From assembly GCA_951799425.1 (NCBI GenBank), contig OX637397.1, positions 13,630,064-13,694,063 on the forward strand: a DNA stretch of 64,000 bases, in the 5' to 3' direction. Of the stretch, positions 46,601-57,378 are shown one piece after another. Positions within the stretch are counted from its first letter, which is position 1. Every line of letters starts with the position of its first letter. This stretch comes from Ilex aquifolium (lineage: Eukaryota; Streptophyta; Magnoliopsida; Aquifoliales; Aquifoliaceae). The notes under the pieces are model-generated. The model was given only the letters and a program-made list of their open reading frames with translations. It searched no databases and had not been told where the DNA came from. Made by a program: the position numbers and the translations under genes.

Positions 46601-49600
46601 GTAGATCGGGAAGGTCTAAAATTCATAGAATAGAAAGAGAAGAAGAAAGAAGAGGGGGTGAAAGGGGTTTATCTCATCCTCGCAAGGAATCGGTGAAGAA
46701 ACACACAAATCTCCGCAGAGAATACTCAATTCTTATTCATAATCTCTCCAATAAAAATAATTGGGATTATACCTTTATTTATTGGCCAAATTTCCTACGA
46801 AAATAAAAACTACTTTCCTACTAAAATACTAAAAGAGTTTCATAATCAAACTCTCAAATCCTTATCCTACTAAAACTCTATAATAATTTCCTAGTCAAAC
46901 TCTAATTAATACTCCCAGTCAAACAATTGTTCCTTAACTAATAAAATAATACTAAAACAAATAATAAAATTCAATTCTTCAATTTAAGCTCATCCAATCC
47001 CTTTTCGATATCTATCAAGTTGAGTGCTGGTCCTTGATTGAGTGGTGCTTAGACTTGGGTTGGTGGCTGCTTCACCTATTATGATAAATGAAACAAAGGC
47101 TGGTCTGGTTCGTTGGTGGGATTCTTTACTTCATATTTTGTTATTTACTGAGGGACAATCTTGTGTCTTTTACTTATTATACGCAGTTTCTCCCGGTTTT
47201 CAGTAATGATATAATGACCCCTCGAGTTATATGTGTGATAACAAAACACCCCTCCTACAAATTAAATGGGAACCCCTTTGACATTGCAGCAATGATATAG
47301 AAGTCCCGAAATTTGGTGTGTGGTAATTATAATGTATACCTTCTGAAACTAAATTTCTAAAGAAAGTTCTAGTTTGTATAGTTAGCATCACAAGTTCTTA
47401 TCTTATTAGTCATAAGCTGAATGAGATTCTGGTAGAATTGAACTAAATTGACTTGAGGTGGGTGGGCAGTTGGTTTCTGGTTCAGCATGCTGGGTGATTT
47501 CGAAGATTGTCATTAAAGTGGATGAGTTATACCATTATTAGTAAGCTGATGTTCATTTTGCTATTTTTTTTTAGTAATTTTGACAGATCTGGTGTGGTAG
47601 AAATTCATTTAGGGCACAAGTTGATGGCTGGCATGTGCTTTCCCTGTAATCATCAAATTATTGTACACGAAGCGATGCCTGTCCAAGTGCAGTTAATCAG
47701 ACATTTATGTTTTATTAAGACAAATATCCACATCAAGTAGGCGAGCAAAATGACAAGATTTTGAACTTCATATTCTCATGAATACATCAGTGATCTTTTG
47801 CCTAAAATAACATGTAAATTTTCTCCAAACTCCTCATTTGTCCAGTGTACAAGGGACTAAATTTTGTTTTGAAATGGCCGAAATGTCTGAAACATCTTTG
47901 TTTCCGTGGAAACTGAAATCAATCGGTGACTGAATATTAAAATTCTTATGTTTCCATGTGTTTCTATTTGTTCTAATGTAATTAGTTATATATTAGTATG
48001 TTTCGATCAATGTTTTGGAGGGTTTCTTCAACAAGTTTTCAATCTATTTCTTTGTTTCTATCTTGCTTCTGAAATGTTTTTGAAACCATTCGTTTCCAAG
48101 TTGATCGAAACTATGCACCAAAATGACATTTTTATCCTTGGGTGTGACATTATTTGTCATTCATGATTACCTCCCTAGAAGCTCTATAACACAACTTCAA
48201 AGCAATAGGGCGTTGAAGGAACAGATGGGCAACACTTTCCCTACATCTCCTTAACGTAACACACCATTGAGGAGAGAAACATGCATTATGTCTTCTCTTT
48301 TGCAACAAGTCACAAGTTCTATCATCCCATGAGCGGCAGTCCAAGCCAAAGTGGCAAAACTTGCACTTTGGCTGGCACTTAACCTTTGCAAAATCATCAC
48401 ACAGGGTTCCAAAACGGAAGTGAATGGACCATCTATCAACGAATGGCAAAGGATTTACAACAAAAGAACCCTGCATAATTAGTAGTCCACACCTTTTTAT
48501 AACGAATAACATAATCCAATTACACTAAATGAAACAACATAGACAACCGGGAACGAAGTTCCAAGATGTCCCTATCATTCAAATTTTTGAAGAAATTAAT
48601 TGCTACACCCACATAGGAGGAAGAAGAGCAAATCAATCTAGTGACAGAATAATCCTAAGACCTAATCAATTGTTAAACAATCATATATTTCACAAGCTTA
48701 AGCTGTTAGAAATGATGTAACTTAAGTATTTTATACCTGAACACGCCCCCTTATCTTTAGGCTATTCTTTGGGCCTAGTACGTGGAAATCTTTTAATAAT
48801 TAGGGTAGAGGCGAGAGTCGACCACAGGATCTTTTACTTTGATACCATGATAAACAACCATCTACTCTAAAAGCTTAAACTGTTAGAAAGGGTATAATTT
48901 AAGTATTTATACTTCAACATCTGCCTATGGAGCTGAAGAAATAACAAAACAATTTAAGACTCTCCTCTTCAATTATCTTCCCCAAAGCGAATCTTTTCAC
49001 CATTCTTCACATATAACCTCACATGGCTAGTGAAGAAATAATCATCTAAGGATGTCAAGAAGAACCACTTCCATCACGTTTGTGCCTCGATTGTTAGGTT
49101 GAAGTCAATTTTTAATTTAATATCAGTATGCCACAACGAATCATGTTTGAGTGGAAGGTTCCGTCAATGATCAAAATTTTGTTTCGAAATGATTGAAACA
49201 TTTCCGTTTCCGAGAAGATCGAAACGAATCAGTGATGGAATCAAAACTCCAATGCTTCAAGATATTTCAGAATGTTTCAAGGTATTTTGAGATGTTTCGA
49301 CTTCTAAAATGTTTCAGAAACATTGCCGAAACGTTTTCATTTCCTAAGTGATTGAAACAATGCATCGAAACAAAATTTCGACCCTGGACCTCCGCAACCA
49401 CTTTCGTAACAATGTAATATTCCTCTTAATGAAGTTCCCCATAGCCCATCCTTCCCCCATTTAGGAGTAAATATTCAATATAATGTTGATGCCATCCCAT
49501 CACTGACCGGTGGGATCACCAAATATTTATAAACAAACAACTAGGACTAATGAACCAACCTAATCTTTTTTGGTAGTCATTGGATGCGGAAGTTATTGAT

Positions 49601-52600
49601 AATTATAGAATTTTGGGGATCTACTAGTCCTACATGTTTGTTTATAAATCGGTTGATGATACCATATATCAATGATGATGTGGTATGACTATTACATTAA
49701 TTATTTTCTCATTTAGATATTTACATCATCTTCCACCTAATCAAATAATCTTTCTTCCTTTCACCACAACCTCCCATGAAAAATAACTCGTCATTTATCC
49801 AAGTGTGTTTACTACCTTCCCAGTAATTTTATAAAGAGACAGAAAATATGAAGGGAGACTAGCCGCACAGATTGCACGACAGTGAGTCTCCCACTCGTAG
49901 ATAAACAAGCCCTTTTCCACCCGTCAAAAATCTTTTGCACCATTGAAGTCCAAAAGTTCAAAGACCAAAGACCATGCATTACCCCATAATTGAAGCCCCA
50001 ATATTTAACAACCACTCCCCCAGCACACAGCATATACTATTAGCTTTCATTTCTAACTTATTCCTATTCATTCCTGCCACTAAACTCTATGGCATATTTC
50101 TCAATAACATCTACCATGTTTTGGAACTTTTGCTCATCTGCTGACATAAAAAGTATAGTATAATCTATAAGCTGTAAATGAGTAACACAAATACGATCCT
50201 TGCCAATTGAAAACCCATCAACTGGAATACCATCCGTCACCCCAACCACCAATGTGGAAAGAAAAGGTGACAATGGATTCCATTGTCTAAGACCCCTAGA
50301 AGTATTAAAATTTCTTTGGATATAATTGGAAAATTCATAGACCTTAAGCACCCCTCAATGCATCTCCTCCATCGGTTCCCCAAACTTTGTGTGCAAAAAA
50401 AAAAAAAAAACAATCTACACGATTAATCAACTTGGCCCATTCACCTATTTAGGCTTAGGATCAAAGATAATGGAGCAGCATATCAGCTGAAAATAGAAGT
50501 CTAATTTGAATAAAAAATACAATATCGGACTACCCTACCTCGTAAGTCAGGGCGTTGAGATCAAGCATTAACCTCTCCAAGCCGGGAGCAGTTGATCTTT
50601 ATACATCAACTTTGGAATTGAAATTAAACCTTAAAAAAGAGATTGACCTTGGGGGACAGAGCTGAAAGGTATGCACCGGAAGGGGTGGGGACATGCCAGC
50701 ACGGATATTCTAGGTATAAATGAATGAAACTTGAATTTACACGTGTATTTTTCAAACTTGATTTTAAAAACCACCCCTTTCTTACTATTAACCCAATAGT
50801 CCTCGATAACCTCATTTGCTACCAACAAAATACCCAAAAAATTTTGTCTTCAACAAAACCTCTTGAATTGTTTCACTCAAAACTTCTTGCAATCTAATAA
50901 ATAGAACCTTTGTTAAAATCTTATAAAGACTAGGCCCCAAGCTAATGGGCCTAAAATCATCAAATTTCATGGAATTATACTTCTTCAAAATTAGGTAAAT
51001 GCATTTACTATTTGTATGGACATTCACCACAACATTGTTAAAAACTCCCCAAACACCTTCACTAAATCACTTTTTATAACTTCTCAACAATCTTGAAACA
51101 CTGCCACTAAACCATCTGGCCCTAGAGAGAGACTTAGTCTACATCCAACAATATCTGCTTCTACCTCGCTCCTCTGAAAAGGTCTTCCCAACTGACTCTC
51201 TCTCCTCTCACTGATTGGACATCAGTCCAAACCTACTGACCTTAGTCTACCCTAATTTTTGGGTGAATACAAATTTTGAAAGAATCTGGTAAGTTCTTCA
51301 ATTCGCCTTTCATCTTCTGATACTAAGCCATCGCCAATTTCAAATTTATTAATCAGATTCTTCTTCCTCCCCCCATTTGCCATCGTATGAAACAATTTAC
51401 CATTTTTACATTTGTATATATATGTCTGTTATATGTATATAACTTATTATGCCATATGATTTAGTATCATAATTACTGCTGGTTGTCCCATGAAGTTTGA
51501 TTAGTAACTGGTTGCATTAGAAATCTTATTTTGATTACTGGCTTCGGTAGGTTTTATGGTATGGAGATAATGTAGCTATTTACTGTTAACTGAGTTTGTC
51601 ATGCATATGACTTGATGTTTGCTGATTTCAAATTTTTATATCATCAGCTTCGTCCCAATTTTGCTGATGCATGGTCAAACTTAGCTAGTGCATACATGAG
51701 AAAAGGAAGGCTGACTGAAGCAGGCCAATGTTGTCGCCAGGCCCTTTCATTAAATCCTCAGCTGGTATATCCTTCTCTCAGTTTTACAACATTTTATTCC
51801 AATTTTAGCAAGTTTCTCTTACACTTATTTTCTTCTAGGTTGATGCTCATAGTAACCTTGGGAATATGATGAAAGCTCAAGGTTTAGTTCAAGAGGTAAG
51901 CCATCAAGTGAATTTTTTAGTTCATATTTCTTGGTCTTTCATTCTTTTCCTTTGTCAGCTATGTGCAATGGCAATGGGTTAAGTTATAGTGGTCAAACTT
52001 TCCTGCCACCATGATTTGTTATTATGAGGGATAATTTAGTCACATGTCCTCTAGATTGCCACTAATCCGAAAAACACCACTTTTTATTATCTATAATTTC
52101 ACTAATAGGCCGTGTTACTGTTTGTCTGGAATTGTTGTCTTGCAAATTTTTCCATGAAATACTTTTTCCTATTATAAGTTATAAAATATGTATTTATGTA
52201 GCAATAGAAAAGAAATAGGACTACCTCACCCCTACCACTCTTGTTCACCACCGATCTTCCTATAACCCAACCTCGTGATTTGGGTGCCGAAAGCAATGCC
52301 ATCCGAGAGTCAAGAGTAGCACCAATTATTCTTCAGACAGCTTCACTTCTACAGTTGGTGGCAGCAGAAGACTTTGGTTCTGTTTTCAAGCAGTTCTTTC
52401 AACTGCCGCCTAATTCCCCAACATGCTCAAGAACTGAGAGCTGTCCAGCAATTGGACGGCCAGGGGGAACTTGCTTATTGGAGATAGTTGCATCCAAGTC
52501 CTTTCTTTCTCTTTCTTATTCATTCATTCATTCTTTTTTTTTGCTTGTCTGTCTGAGTATGGAACGTTAGCTCTCTACTTTAACACTTTGTTTCCTGCTG

Positions 52601-55600
52601 GCCCGAAGTAAGGCATGCCACCTTAATGCACTAACCAGTTAGAAGGATTTGAACTATCACTGAATCGGTTTTTCTCAACTTGGTTTTGTTTTGATTGTGG
52701 CAAAAGTAGCGGAAGTTGATAGCTTTATGGGATGAGCATGTGAAGATGTTTTGGAAACAAATTAAAAGAGAATGATTGGGTTTCCTAGGGTAATGATTAT
52801 GGTCATTGGATTAACGGATTTTCTTCCACATTTTATGATTAAATAATGGGGATGCCTTCTTCTATTGCCAAACAACTAAATACAACTCAAGTTGCCCCAA
52901 TACAATCCTGAGCTCGCATAGAAATTTCATCTGCAACCTAAAAGGTGTTCGGCCACTGTGAAAGATGGTTGCACTGCCTTGGTGTTCTGCAACGTGTGGA
53001 CCAGTGGAGGGGAAGATGGTGGTGGACTATATGGGTGTGCTATATCGATCATATGTAAACATAGACAATGTTAATCATACAATTGAAATAAGACGGACTG
53101 TGTAACATCATACAATTGAAATAAGACGGACTGTGTGGAGGAATGCATTTGATATATTATGTGATCAACACATGCCTCTTAAGTTGAAATTGAGTTTTAC
53201 AATGTAGCCACTAGACCAGCGATACTTTATGGTATAAAATGTTAGGCAATTCAGAAACAGCATACTTAAAAATTACGTGTAGCAGAAATGAAAATGTTAA
53301 AATAAATGTTTTATAAAACTAGAAATGAGTATATCCATGAAATCGCAGAAGTAGCACCAATAGAACCAATAGAACCAATAGAAGATAATTTAAGAGATAA
53401 TCAATTTAGATGATTTAAACATGTTTATGGAGTACAAAGTACTGCAACATGAATTGATTCATACTGGTGGTAATGTGAGAGGTAGAGAGGTAGGCCTAAA
53501 TTATCTTTGAACTAGATAGTTAAATAGGATATGATAAAGCATAATTGAGAAGCAACATTCCTGTAGCCTTACCCCAAATAGTTAGAATAAAGGATCTATC
53601 AAGGGTTGAGATATAATCTATACAAATTATATGTCTAGGGTGTGGTTGTGTGCGCTGTGCATTGAAGATGTGGTGGTATCTGTAGGTGTATAGTGAATGT
53701 TATGGTGTGTTATGGAGAAGAAGAAAAAAAAGAATTATGAATGGTAACATTAGTGTTTTTGGAAGAACCTTGCATGACATAATTATATTTTTGGCTTGTC
53801 AATGATGGACGGTCATAAACATACAAATTAAGAGAGGTTGTCGTGTCACTTCAGATAATGCAAGAGGTGTCCTTGAAGTTACGGCAATCTATGGCTAGTG
53901 TGCCTGAATTTTTCCCTTATTATTGTCAGCACCACTGTCGTCATTCCCACGGAGCACCTAACAAGGGCATCACCACGGGTGCTCATATCTGAGATATATA
54001 TATGACACTTAACATAACCTTCTCTAATCAATATGTGTAGCAGCTCATTACCTAGCCTGGGATAACTGAAGAATTTTCCTTATGAAAGTATTTCGTAGCC
54101 ACTGAAATGTCGCCTGCATTATTTTATTTTACTTTTGCTTTTGTTTTTTGTTTATCTTGAAAAGCTTATAAAACCAACTTGGTCACCGACACCTTGCTGG
54201 TTAGCCAAAAGATCTGTGCAAGTCATCCATTGCTGTGTCTGGTCTTTCTAGGCTATTTATCTGCTTGTTCCATGGTTGATGTGGTTCTTGGGAAGTGGTA
54301 AGCATGTGAAATCTGTCTGGATATGCTACTGTTACTTCTGTTATGCCAGGGTTGTATTAGTATTTAGATAGCTGGTCTTGTTTTCCCTTCATCTTTTAGT
54401 AGTTTGAGGGTTTGTGATTTGCCTAGGCATACAGCTGCTATGTTGAGGCTCTTCGTATACAACCAACTTTTGCTATTGCCTGGTCCAATCTTGCTGGCCT
54501 TTTCATGGAGGCAGGTGATCTTAATAGGGCTCTGCAATATTACAAGGTATGAAATGTCAGATTACTCAATAATTTATTTTTTTGGATTTGGGTATTTTTA
54601 ATGATTTGTTTTAACTTTGCTGCTATGTGGTTTTCAAATTAATGGACTCTCATGCATGCTTCCCTATACATTTTGCACTGCCACAATGATTTTCCTTTTG
54701 TTTTTTTGTCCTTCGTCAATTTTTTTGAATTGGTTGAACTATATGCTGCTTTGTTTTTAGTTACTTGTTCTTGATGCAAACACTTCCATTTTCAGGAAGC
54801 AGTTAAGCTCAAACCAACATTTTCAGATGCCTATTTGAACCTGGGTAACGTTTACAAGGTAAGCTCTCATGTATCATGCTAGTCAGGTAGCTGCAAGTGC
54901 CAGGACAAGAATCTGGAGAAAACAAGATCTTTTTTGCCTTTTCCAGGCTTTGGGAATGCCTCAAGAGGCTATTCTGTGTTATCAGCGAGCTCTTCAGGCC
55001 CGTCCAGACTACGCAATGGCATTTGGTGAGTGCTTTCTCGGTGTTCTATATCTATATGTGCATGTGTTTTTATTTTACTTTATATTTCCTTGTGCCGGAC
55101 TATGTTTGTTCTATTTGAAATAGAGGTCTTCATGGTGAAGCTGTTGTGTCTTTGATGTACTGCAATTCATCCTTCCTGAGAGCAGATTGAAACAGGCTGA
55201 TCTCTGGGCAATGTTGGCCTCACCTGATTGGTGCTTGGATTTTGAAGGGCTCAAACAATGAATATTAAAGATGCCAAATTGATGACTATTAGTAGAATTG
55301 ATCTCATCAAAGAGTTGTATTAGATGGCATCTCTGTCTGGAGCATATAACTCAGTTTTGTGTTATACTTGCTGTTAATGGCTACTTTTGTTTTTTTATCA
55401 GGATAATGGCTACTTATAATAAACGAAAAAACTACTGCTTGGAATGGTTGTATATTTTTTCACCGATTGTCATTGCAATTAAACACATTATGCAGGCAAT
55501 TTGGCTAGCATATACTATGAGCAAGGGAACCTGGATATGGCAATACTTCATTACAAGCAAGCCATAGCTTGTGACACCGGATTCTTGGAGGCATATAATA

Positions 55601-56777
55601 ATTTGGTGTGCCTGTCATTTCTTTTTTAATTGCTGGATTCTTCCAATGAGGATTGCAAATTTTGTTTCTTTTTTTTTTGCCACAAATTTATATTTTGTTC
55701 TTCGGCAGTTTTCAGATGTATAAATTTTATGGTTTATCTTCTGCTTTTGCAAGGGTAATGCTCTAAAAGATGCTGCCAGGGTTGAGGAAGGCATCCATTG
55801 CTACCGTGTAAGTTTTATAATGCTTTTGTGTTGTCAATTATTGTTTTTTTATGTGTCTACCCTCTATTCTCATTATAATTCTGTTCTGATTGAAGCAATG
55901 CCTTTCTTTGCAACCTAACCATCCCCAAGCACTCACTAATCTTGGAAATATATACATGGAATGGTATGTGATTAATAAATGTATAGCTAAGTTTTACTTT
56001 TTCTTTTTTGATGAGTGGATGCTATTGATGAATATTTTAGACTCTTAAGGAGAGTTTCTGATTTCTTAGGAACATGATGAGTGCCGCTGCACAGTGTTAC
56101 AAGGCAACGATAACTGTAACTACAGGGCTGTCCGCTCCTTTTAACAATTTGGCAATAATATACAAACAGCAGGTAGCGGCATCTTTAACACTGTCTCTCT
56201 CAGTAAAGTACTCTGTTTCACTAATTCATTACTGCAAAAAGAAGGCATTGAAAATTTGAAATAGGATTCATCCACAAAGATATTAACATTGTTGTTTTCT
56301 GAGAATTTTTTATGGCATTCCCTGTTATTTCTTGCAAAATTTTATAAAAATGACATTTGAAAAATTTTCCCCCTGAATTACAGGGAAATTATGCTGATGC
56401 TATATCTTGCTACAATGAAGTCCTCAGAATTGATCCTCTGGCTGCCGATGGGCTTGTCAATCGGGGAAACACATACAAGGAGAGTGGAAGAGTAAATGAA
56501 GCAATTCAAGACTATTTACAAGCTATTGCTATCCGGCCAACCATGGCTGAAGCTCATGCAAATCTGGCTTCAGCGTACAAGGACAGGTTTGTAACAACAG
56601 TTATTTGGAGGGTGAGGCATACCTTTGTTGGATCATCTATCTGTACAAGAGCTTAATTCTTGGATTTGGACAATTTGTAGTGGCCGTGTGGAATTAGCTT
56701 TGAAAAGTTATAAGCAAGCATTGATTATACGACCTGATTTTCCTGAAGCAACTTGTAATCTCCTACATACATTACAG
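31691..56777 (+). CDS. SEC: SECRET AGENT, O-GlcNAc transferase, exons 1-15 (5' half)
   Basis: Exons: 31691-31865, 36777-36922, 37037-37135, 37220-37270, 51648-51764, 51839-51895, 54427-54546, 54796-54858, 54947-55025, 55496-55605, 55754-55807, 55896-55963, 56070-56172, 56384-56586, 56681-56777. All have GT/AG borders and join in one open frame of 514 codons. Residues 1-58 are a polar leader (MLSLQTDSRQF...). From VDEDMLLTLAHQNYKSGNYK on there are about 13 TPR units, such as FADAWSNLASAYMRKGRL and PLAADGLVNRGNTYKESGR. Order and wording match Arabidopsis SEC through LLHTLQ. SEC transfers GlcNAc from UDP-GlcNAc to Ser/Thr of nuclear and cytosolic proteins, including DELLA regulators; TPRs select substrates. 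The GT41 catalytic half lies past the right edge. The frame is intact. SPY, the related O-fucosyltransferase, fits less well. Confidence 0.96.
31866..33589 (+). other. SEC intron 1, left part, nothing recognised
   Basis: Ordinary T-rich intron sequence between the donor of exon 1 and the CCA-Helitron. No frames with domains, no terminal repeats. Confidence 0.6.
33590..34964 (-). mobile_element. Helitron carrying a 1-kb CCA-rich tract, copy B (SEC intron 1)
   Basis: Read on the minus strand it starts near 34964 (TTTATATAATAAAG, one change from copy A) and ends with the hairpin-like CCGTACCTTCAAGCACGG, then CTAG at 33593-33590 followed by T. It is homologous end to end with copy A at 22067-23423 but in the opposite orientation. 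The core (33720-34720) is CCA/CAC-rich on the minus strand, so the SEC sense strand is GGT/GTG-rich. Long His/Pro/Thr frames here are artefacts of the triplet composition. It lies antisense in SEC intron 1. Confidence 0.78.
34630..34668 (+). other. G-quadruplex motif in SEC intron 1
   Basis: Five runs of GGGGG separated by single T occur in a row (about 34633-34661) on the SEC sense strand, followed by GGT repeats. This meets the strictest G4 pattern (four or more runs, one-base loops). In the pre-mRNA it could fold as RNA G4. Whether it does so is not shown by sequence. Confidence 0.8.
35565..35857. mobile_element. hAT-type MITE in SEC intron 1
   Basis: The inverted ends TAGTGGTGTTAATCGAG and CTCGGTTAACACCTCTA (complement TAGAGGTGTTAACCGAG) are flanked by an 8-bp duplication with one mismatch, CTCTTACC at 35557-35564 and CCCTTACC at 35858-35865. 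The interior is built from repeated GAGCTCG- and CTCGAG-like words ('aagctcggctcg', 'gagctactcgag') and codes for nothing. Confidence 0.8.
35866..36776 (+). other. SEC intron 1, right part
   Basis: Unremarkable intron sequence with a T-run at 36607-36623, leading to the polypyrimidine tract and acceptor (ctacag at 36771-36776) of exon 2. No domain-bearing frame. Confidence 0.6.
39622..39951. mobile_element. MITE of the GGATCAAAATTTTG family, copy 2
   Basis: Ends AAGGATCAAAATTTTG and CGAAATTTTGATCCTTA are flanked by an exact 9-bp duplication CTTCCTCAC at 39613-39621 and 39952-39960, which places the family in the Mutator superfamily. The interior is made of GTTTCGAAACG-like words. It interrupts the reverse-transcriptase region of LINE 1, so it is younger than that LINE. 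Confidence 0.85.
40248..41499. mobile_element. Larger MULE of the same family, with possible captured 5' leader
   Basis: Ends CAAGGATCTAAATGTCG and CGAAATTTCGATCCTTG are flanked by CCACCACC at 40240-40247 and 41500-41507. Both ends carry arrays of GAAACGTTTCGG. The 1252-bp interior differs from the short copies. It has sequence resembling a plant gene leader with a splice donor (cacag|gtatgttc near 40755 and a CT-rich run), then AT-rich repeats of 'taattacatttaatacc' (about 40930-41210). The captured part was not identified. It lies in LINE 1. Confidence 0.75.
43088..44560 (-). pseudogene. ZC3H15/DFRP1-type CCCH zinc-finger gene fragment with introns
   Basis: Exon-like pieces on the minus strand: 43925-43830 (NKNKSKNVQKHVQTLKQSVQ), 43705-43634 (KKKEEDKVNDLFKIVVSQPK then VPVG), 43436-43291 (VDPKSIVCEFYKVG..., KFSHDLNVQRKGEKIDIYSD) and 43172-43088 (DWDQETLEKIVESKSKEY). 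These match in order plant C3H21-like proteins, relatives of human ZC3H15, which binds and stabilises the GTPase DRG1. Intron sequence is kept, so this is a genomic copy, not a processed one. It is dead: stop codons, a frame change and loss of a zinc-binding Cys in the first CCCH finger, no clear start exon, and no sequence after ESKSKEY. A CT- and CA-rich leader-like region lies at 44100-44560. It sits antisense in SEC intron 4. Confidence 0.85.
44358..44439 (+). repeat. Tandem 41-bp duplication with (TG)n(GA)n
   Basis: The unit TATATGTGTGTGTGAGAGAG... ending ATACTGGGGACGC occurs twice in a row, differing slightly in the number of GA pairs. It belongs to the leader-like part of the ZC3H15-type fragment. 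The frames it opens are not genes. Confidence 0.85.
44700..45147 (+). other. SEC intron 4 stretch, nothing recognised
   Basis: AT-rich intron sequence between the zinc-finger fragment and the LTR element, with no repeats or frames of note. Confidence 0.5.
45153..45573 (-). repeat. LTR (3') of the small LTR element
   Basis: Direct repeat partner of 46597-47017, about 96 percent alike by eye. Confidence 0.88.
46597..47017 (-). repeat. LTR (5') of the small LTR element
   Basis: Direct repeat partner of 45153-45573. The primer-binding site lies directly next to it, at its left edge on the + strand. Confidence 0.88.
47023..47848 (+). other. SEC intron 4 stretch, nothing recognised
   Basis: Intron sequence with short chance frames only. 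Confidence 0.5.
47849..48140. mobile_element. MITE of the GGATCAAAATTTTG family, decayed copy
   Basis: The left end CAAGGGACTAAATTTTG and right end TTTTTATCCTTG are decayed forms of the family ends. The interior has GTTTC/GAAAC words ('gtctgaaacatctttgtttccg'). Flanks are not resolved. It lies beside the 3' side of LINE remnant 2. Confidence 0.5.
49166..49386. mobile_element. MITE of the GGATCAAAATTTTG family, copy in LINE 2
   Basis: The ends are ATGATCAAAATTTTGTTTCG and GAAACAAAATTTCGACCCTG; the interior consists of GTTTCAGAAAC-like words. It interrupts LINE remnant 2. Target duplications are unclear. Confidence 0.65.
49481..49699. mobile_element. Foldback MITE inside LINE 2
   Basis: Two arms are mutually inverted over about 75 bases: the left has TAATGTTGATGCC...TTTATAAACAAACAACTAGG, and the complement of the right has TAATGTAATAGTC...TTTATAAACAAACATGTAGG. 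It would fold into one long hairpin of about 219 bp. Superfamily not determined; no coding sequence. Confidence 0.6.
51896..53160 (+). other. SEC intron 6, left part, with an unexplained frame
   Basis: Intron sequence. A 109-codon frame at 52241-52570 (+), with ITQPRDLGAESNAIRESRVA and a Cys/Pro-rich part, has gene-like composition but no domain I know; it could be a captured fragment. A 27-base direct repeat ('acaattgaaataagacggac...') occurs at about 53079 and 53110. Confidence 0.4.
53170..53640 (+). mobile_element. RTE-type LINE 3' remnant (SEC intron 6)
   Basis: Several frames of the + strand together recall the end of plant RTE elements: an 'ILYG.KC.AIQKQH' stretch near 53220, 'VAEMKML' near 53285, a 'TRNEYIHEIAEVAPIE' stretch near 53320-53370 and 'FKHVYG' near 53420. 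Stop codons are frequent. This is the only LINE piece in SEC introns lying in the sense direction. Ends and duplications were not resolved. Confidence 0.5.
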
Positions 56778-57373
56778 GTATGTACAAGTATGATACATAT
56801 ATACAAATATATTTGTGTGTGCCAGCATGCACGCTCTCGTGTGTGTGTATATATAGGATCATGTATATTAAACATCACCCAACCATGGTTCAAAGTCACG
56901 GTATCAGTCATCACGTGGAGGGCATGAAGACACATCACTCGGGGTGTCACGAAACAGTATCATACAACACTCATGAAATGCTAAAAAGTTGGACATATTG
57001 AGAGATTCAGGCTATATTGAGAAACAATATTGGCGTTAGCTATGATTTGATGACAATGACTCGGTTAACTCTGATTTGACCGAGTCGTCTTCGAGTCAAC
57101 CCCGAGTTGTGGGAATTATGGTTCTCACGCAACATGTTTCGATTTCAGAACGAAAGTGCTAGAGTTGGGTACGACCTGACTGTTGTATTGGTGTTGGCCG
57201 TTTCTTTGAACCATGCACCCAACCACCCACCCCACCCCCCGGGTTGAGAGGGGGCTTGGGGCTGTACTTTGTGCTATTCTTGATGTAGTCCCTTAAGTTG
57301 CAATGCAATAGGACTTCTTTGCTATAAGCACGACATTTTGCCCTTTCACATCCAGGCTGTGCATATTTTGTGA
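56778..57373 (+). other. SEC intron 15, before the LTR element
   Basis: Follows the donor LLHTLQ|gtatgt. It contains a 'gtgtgtgtatatata' microsatellite (56846-56859) and a C-run (57233-57241). Nothing coding. Confidence 0.6.
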
Positions 57374-57378
57374 GGGAG

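Larger units (their letters stand above)
45153..47017 (-). mobile_element. Small non-autonomous LTR retrotransposon with a gag-like frame
   Basis: Two 421-bp LTRs (45153-45573 and 46597-47017), TG...CA ended, are flanked by the 5-bp duplication AGTTG at 45148-45152 and 47018-47022. On the minus strand the primer-binding site TGGTATCAGAGC (initiator tRNA-Met type) follows the right LTR, and a purine-rich tract precedes the left one. The internal 1 kb holds a single frame (46220-45546) with an N-terminal coiled-coil-like part, then a Pro-rich stretch; it resembles a gag start and no pol is present. The two LTRs differ at about 15 positions, so the insertion is of moderate age. It looks structurally whole for a dependent element. 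Antisense in SEC intron 4. Confidence 0.85.
48155..51410 (-). mobile_element. L1-type LINE remnant 2 (SEC intron 4)
   Basis: Same family as LINE remnant 1, also minus strand. Recognisable from right to left: the linker ending KLFHTMANGG (about 51400-51280), the reverse-transcriptase start FRPISLGPSLYKILTKVL (about 50950), the VFKIKFEKY block (about 50760), the decayed active-site region (50351-50064), the GRLTVVQSVRLVSLH region (about 49880) and the zinc-binding RT-associated part (48512-48155). The endonuclease part is absent and the frames are broken throughout. It is interrupted by a MITE at 49166-49386, a foldback element at 49481-49699, and about 330 bp of other sequence from the A-run near 50397 to about 50720. 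Confidence 0.8.
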
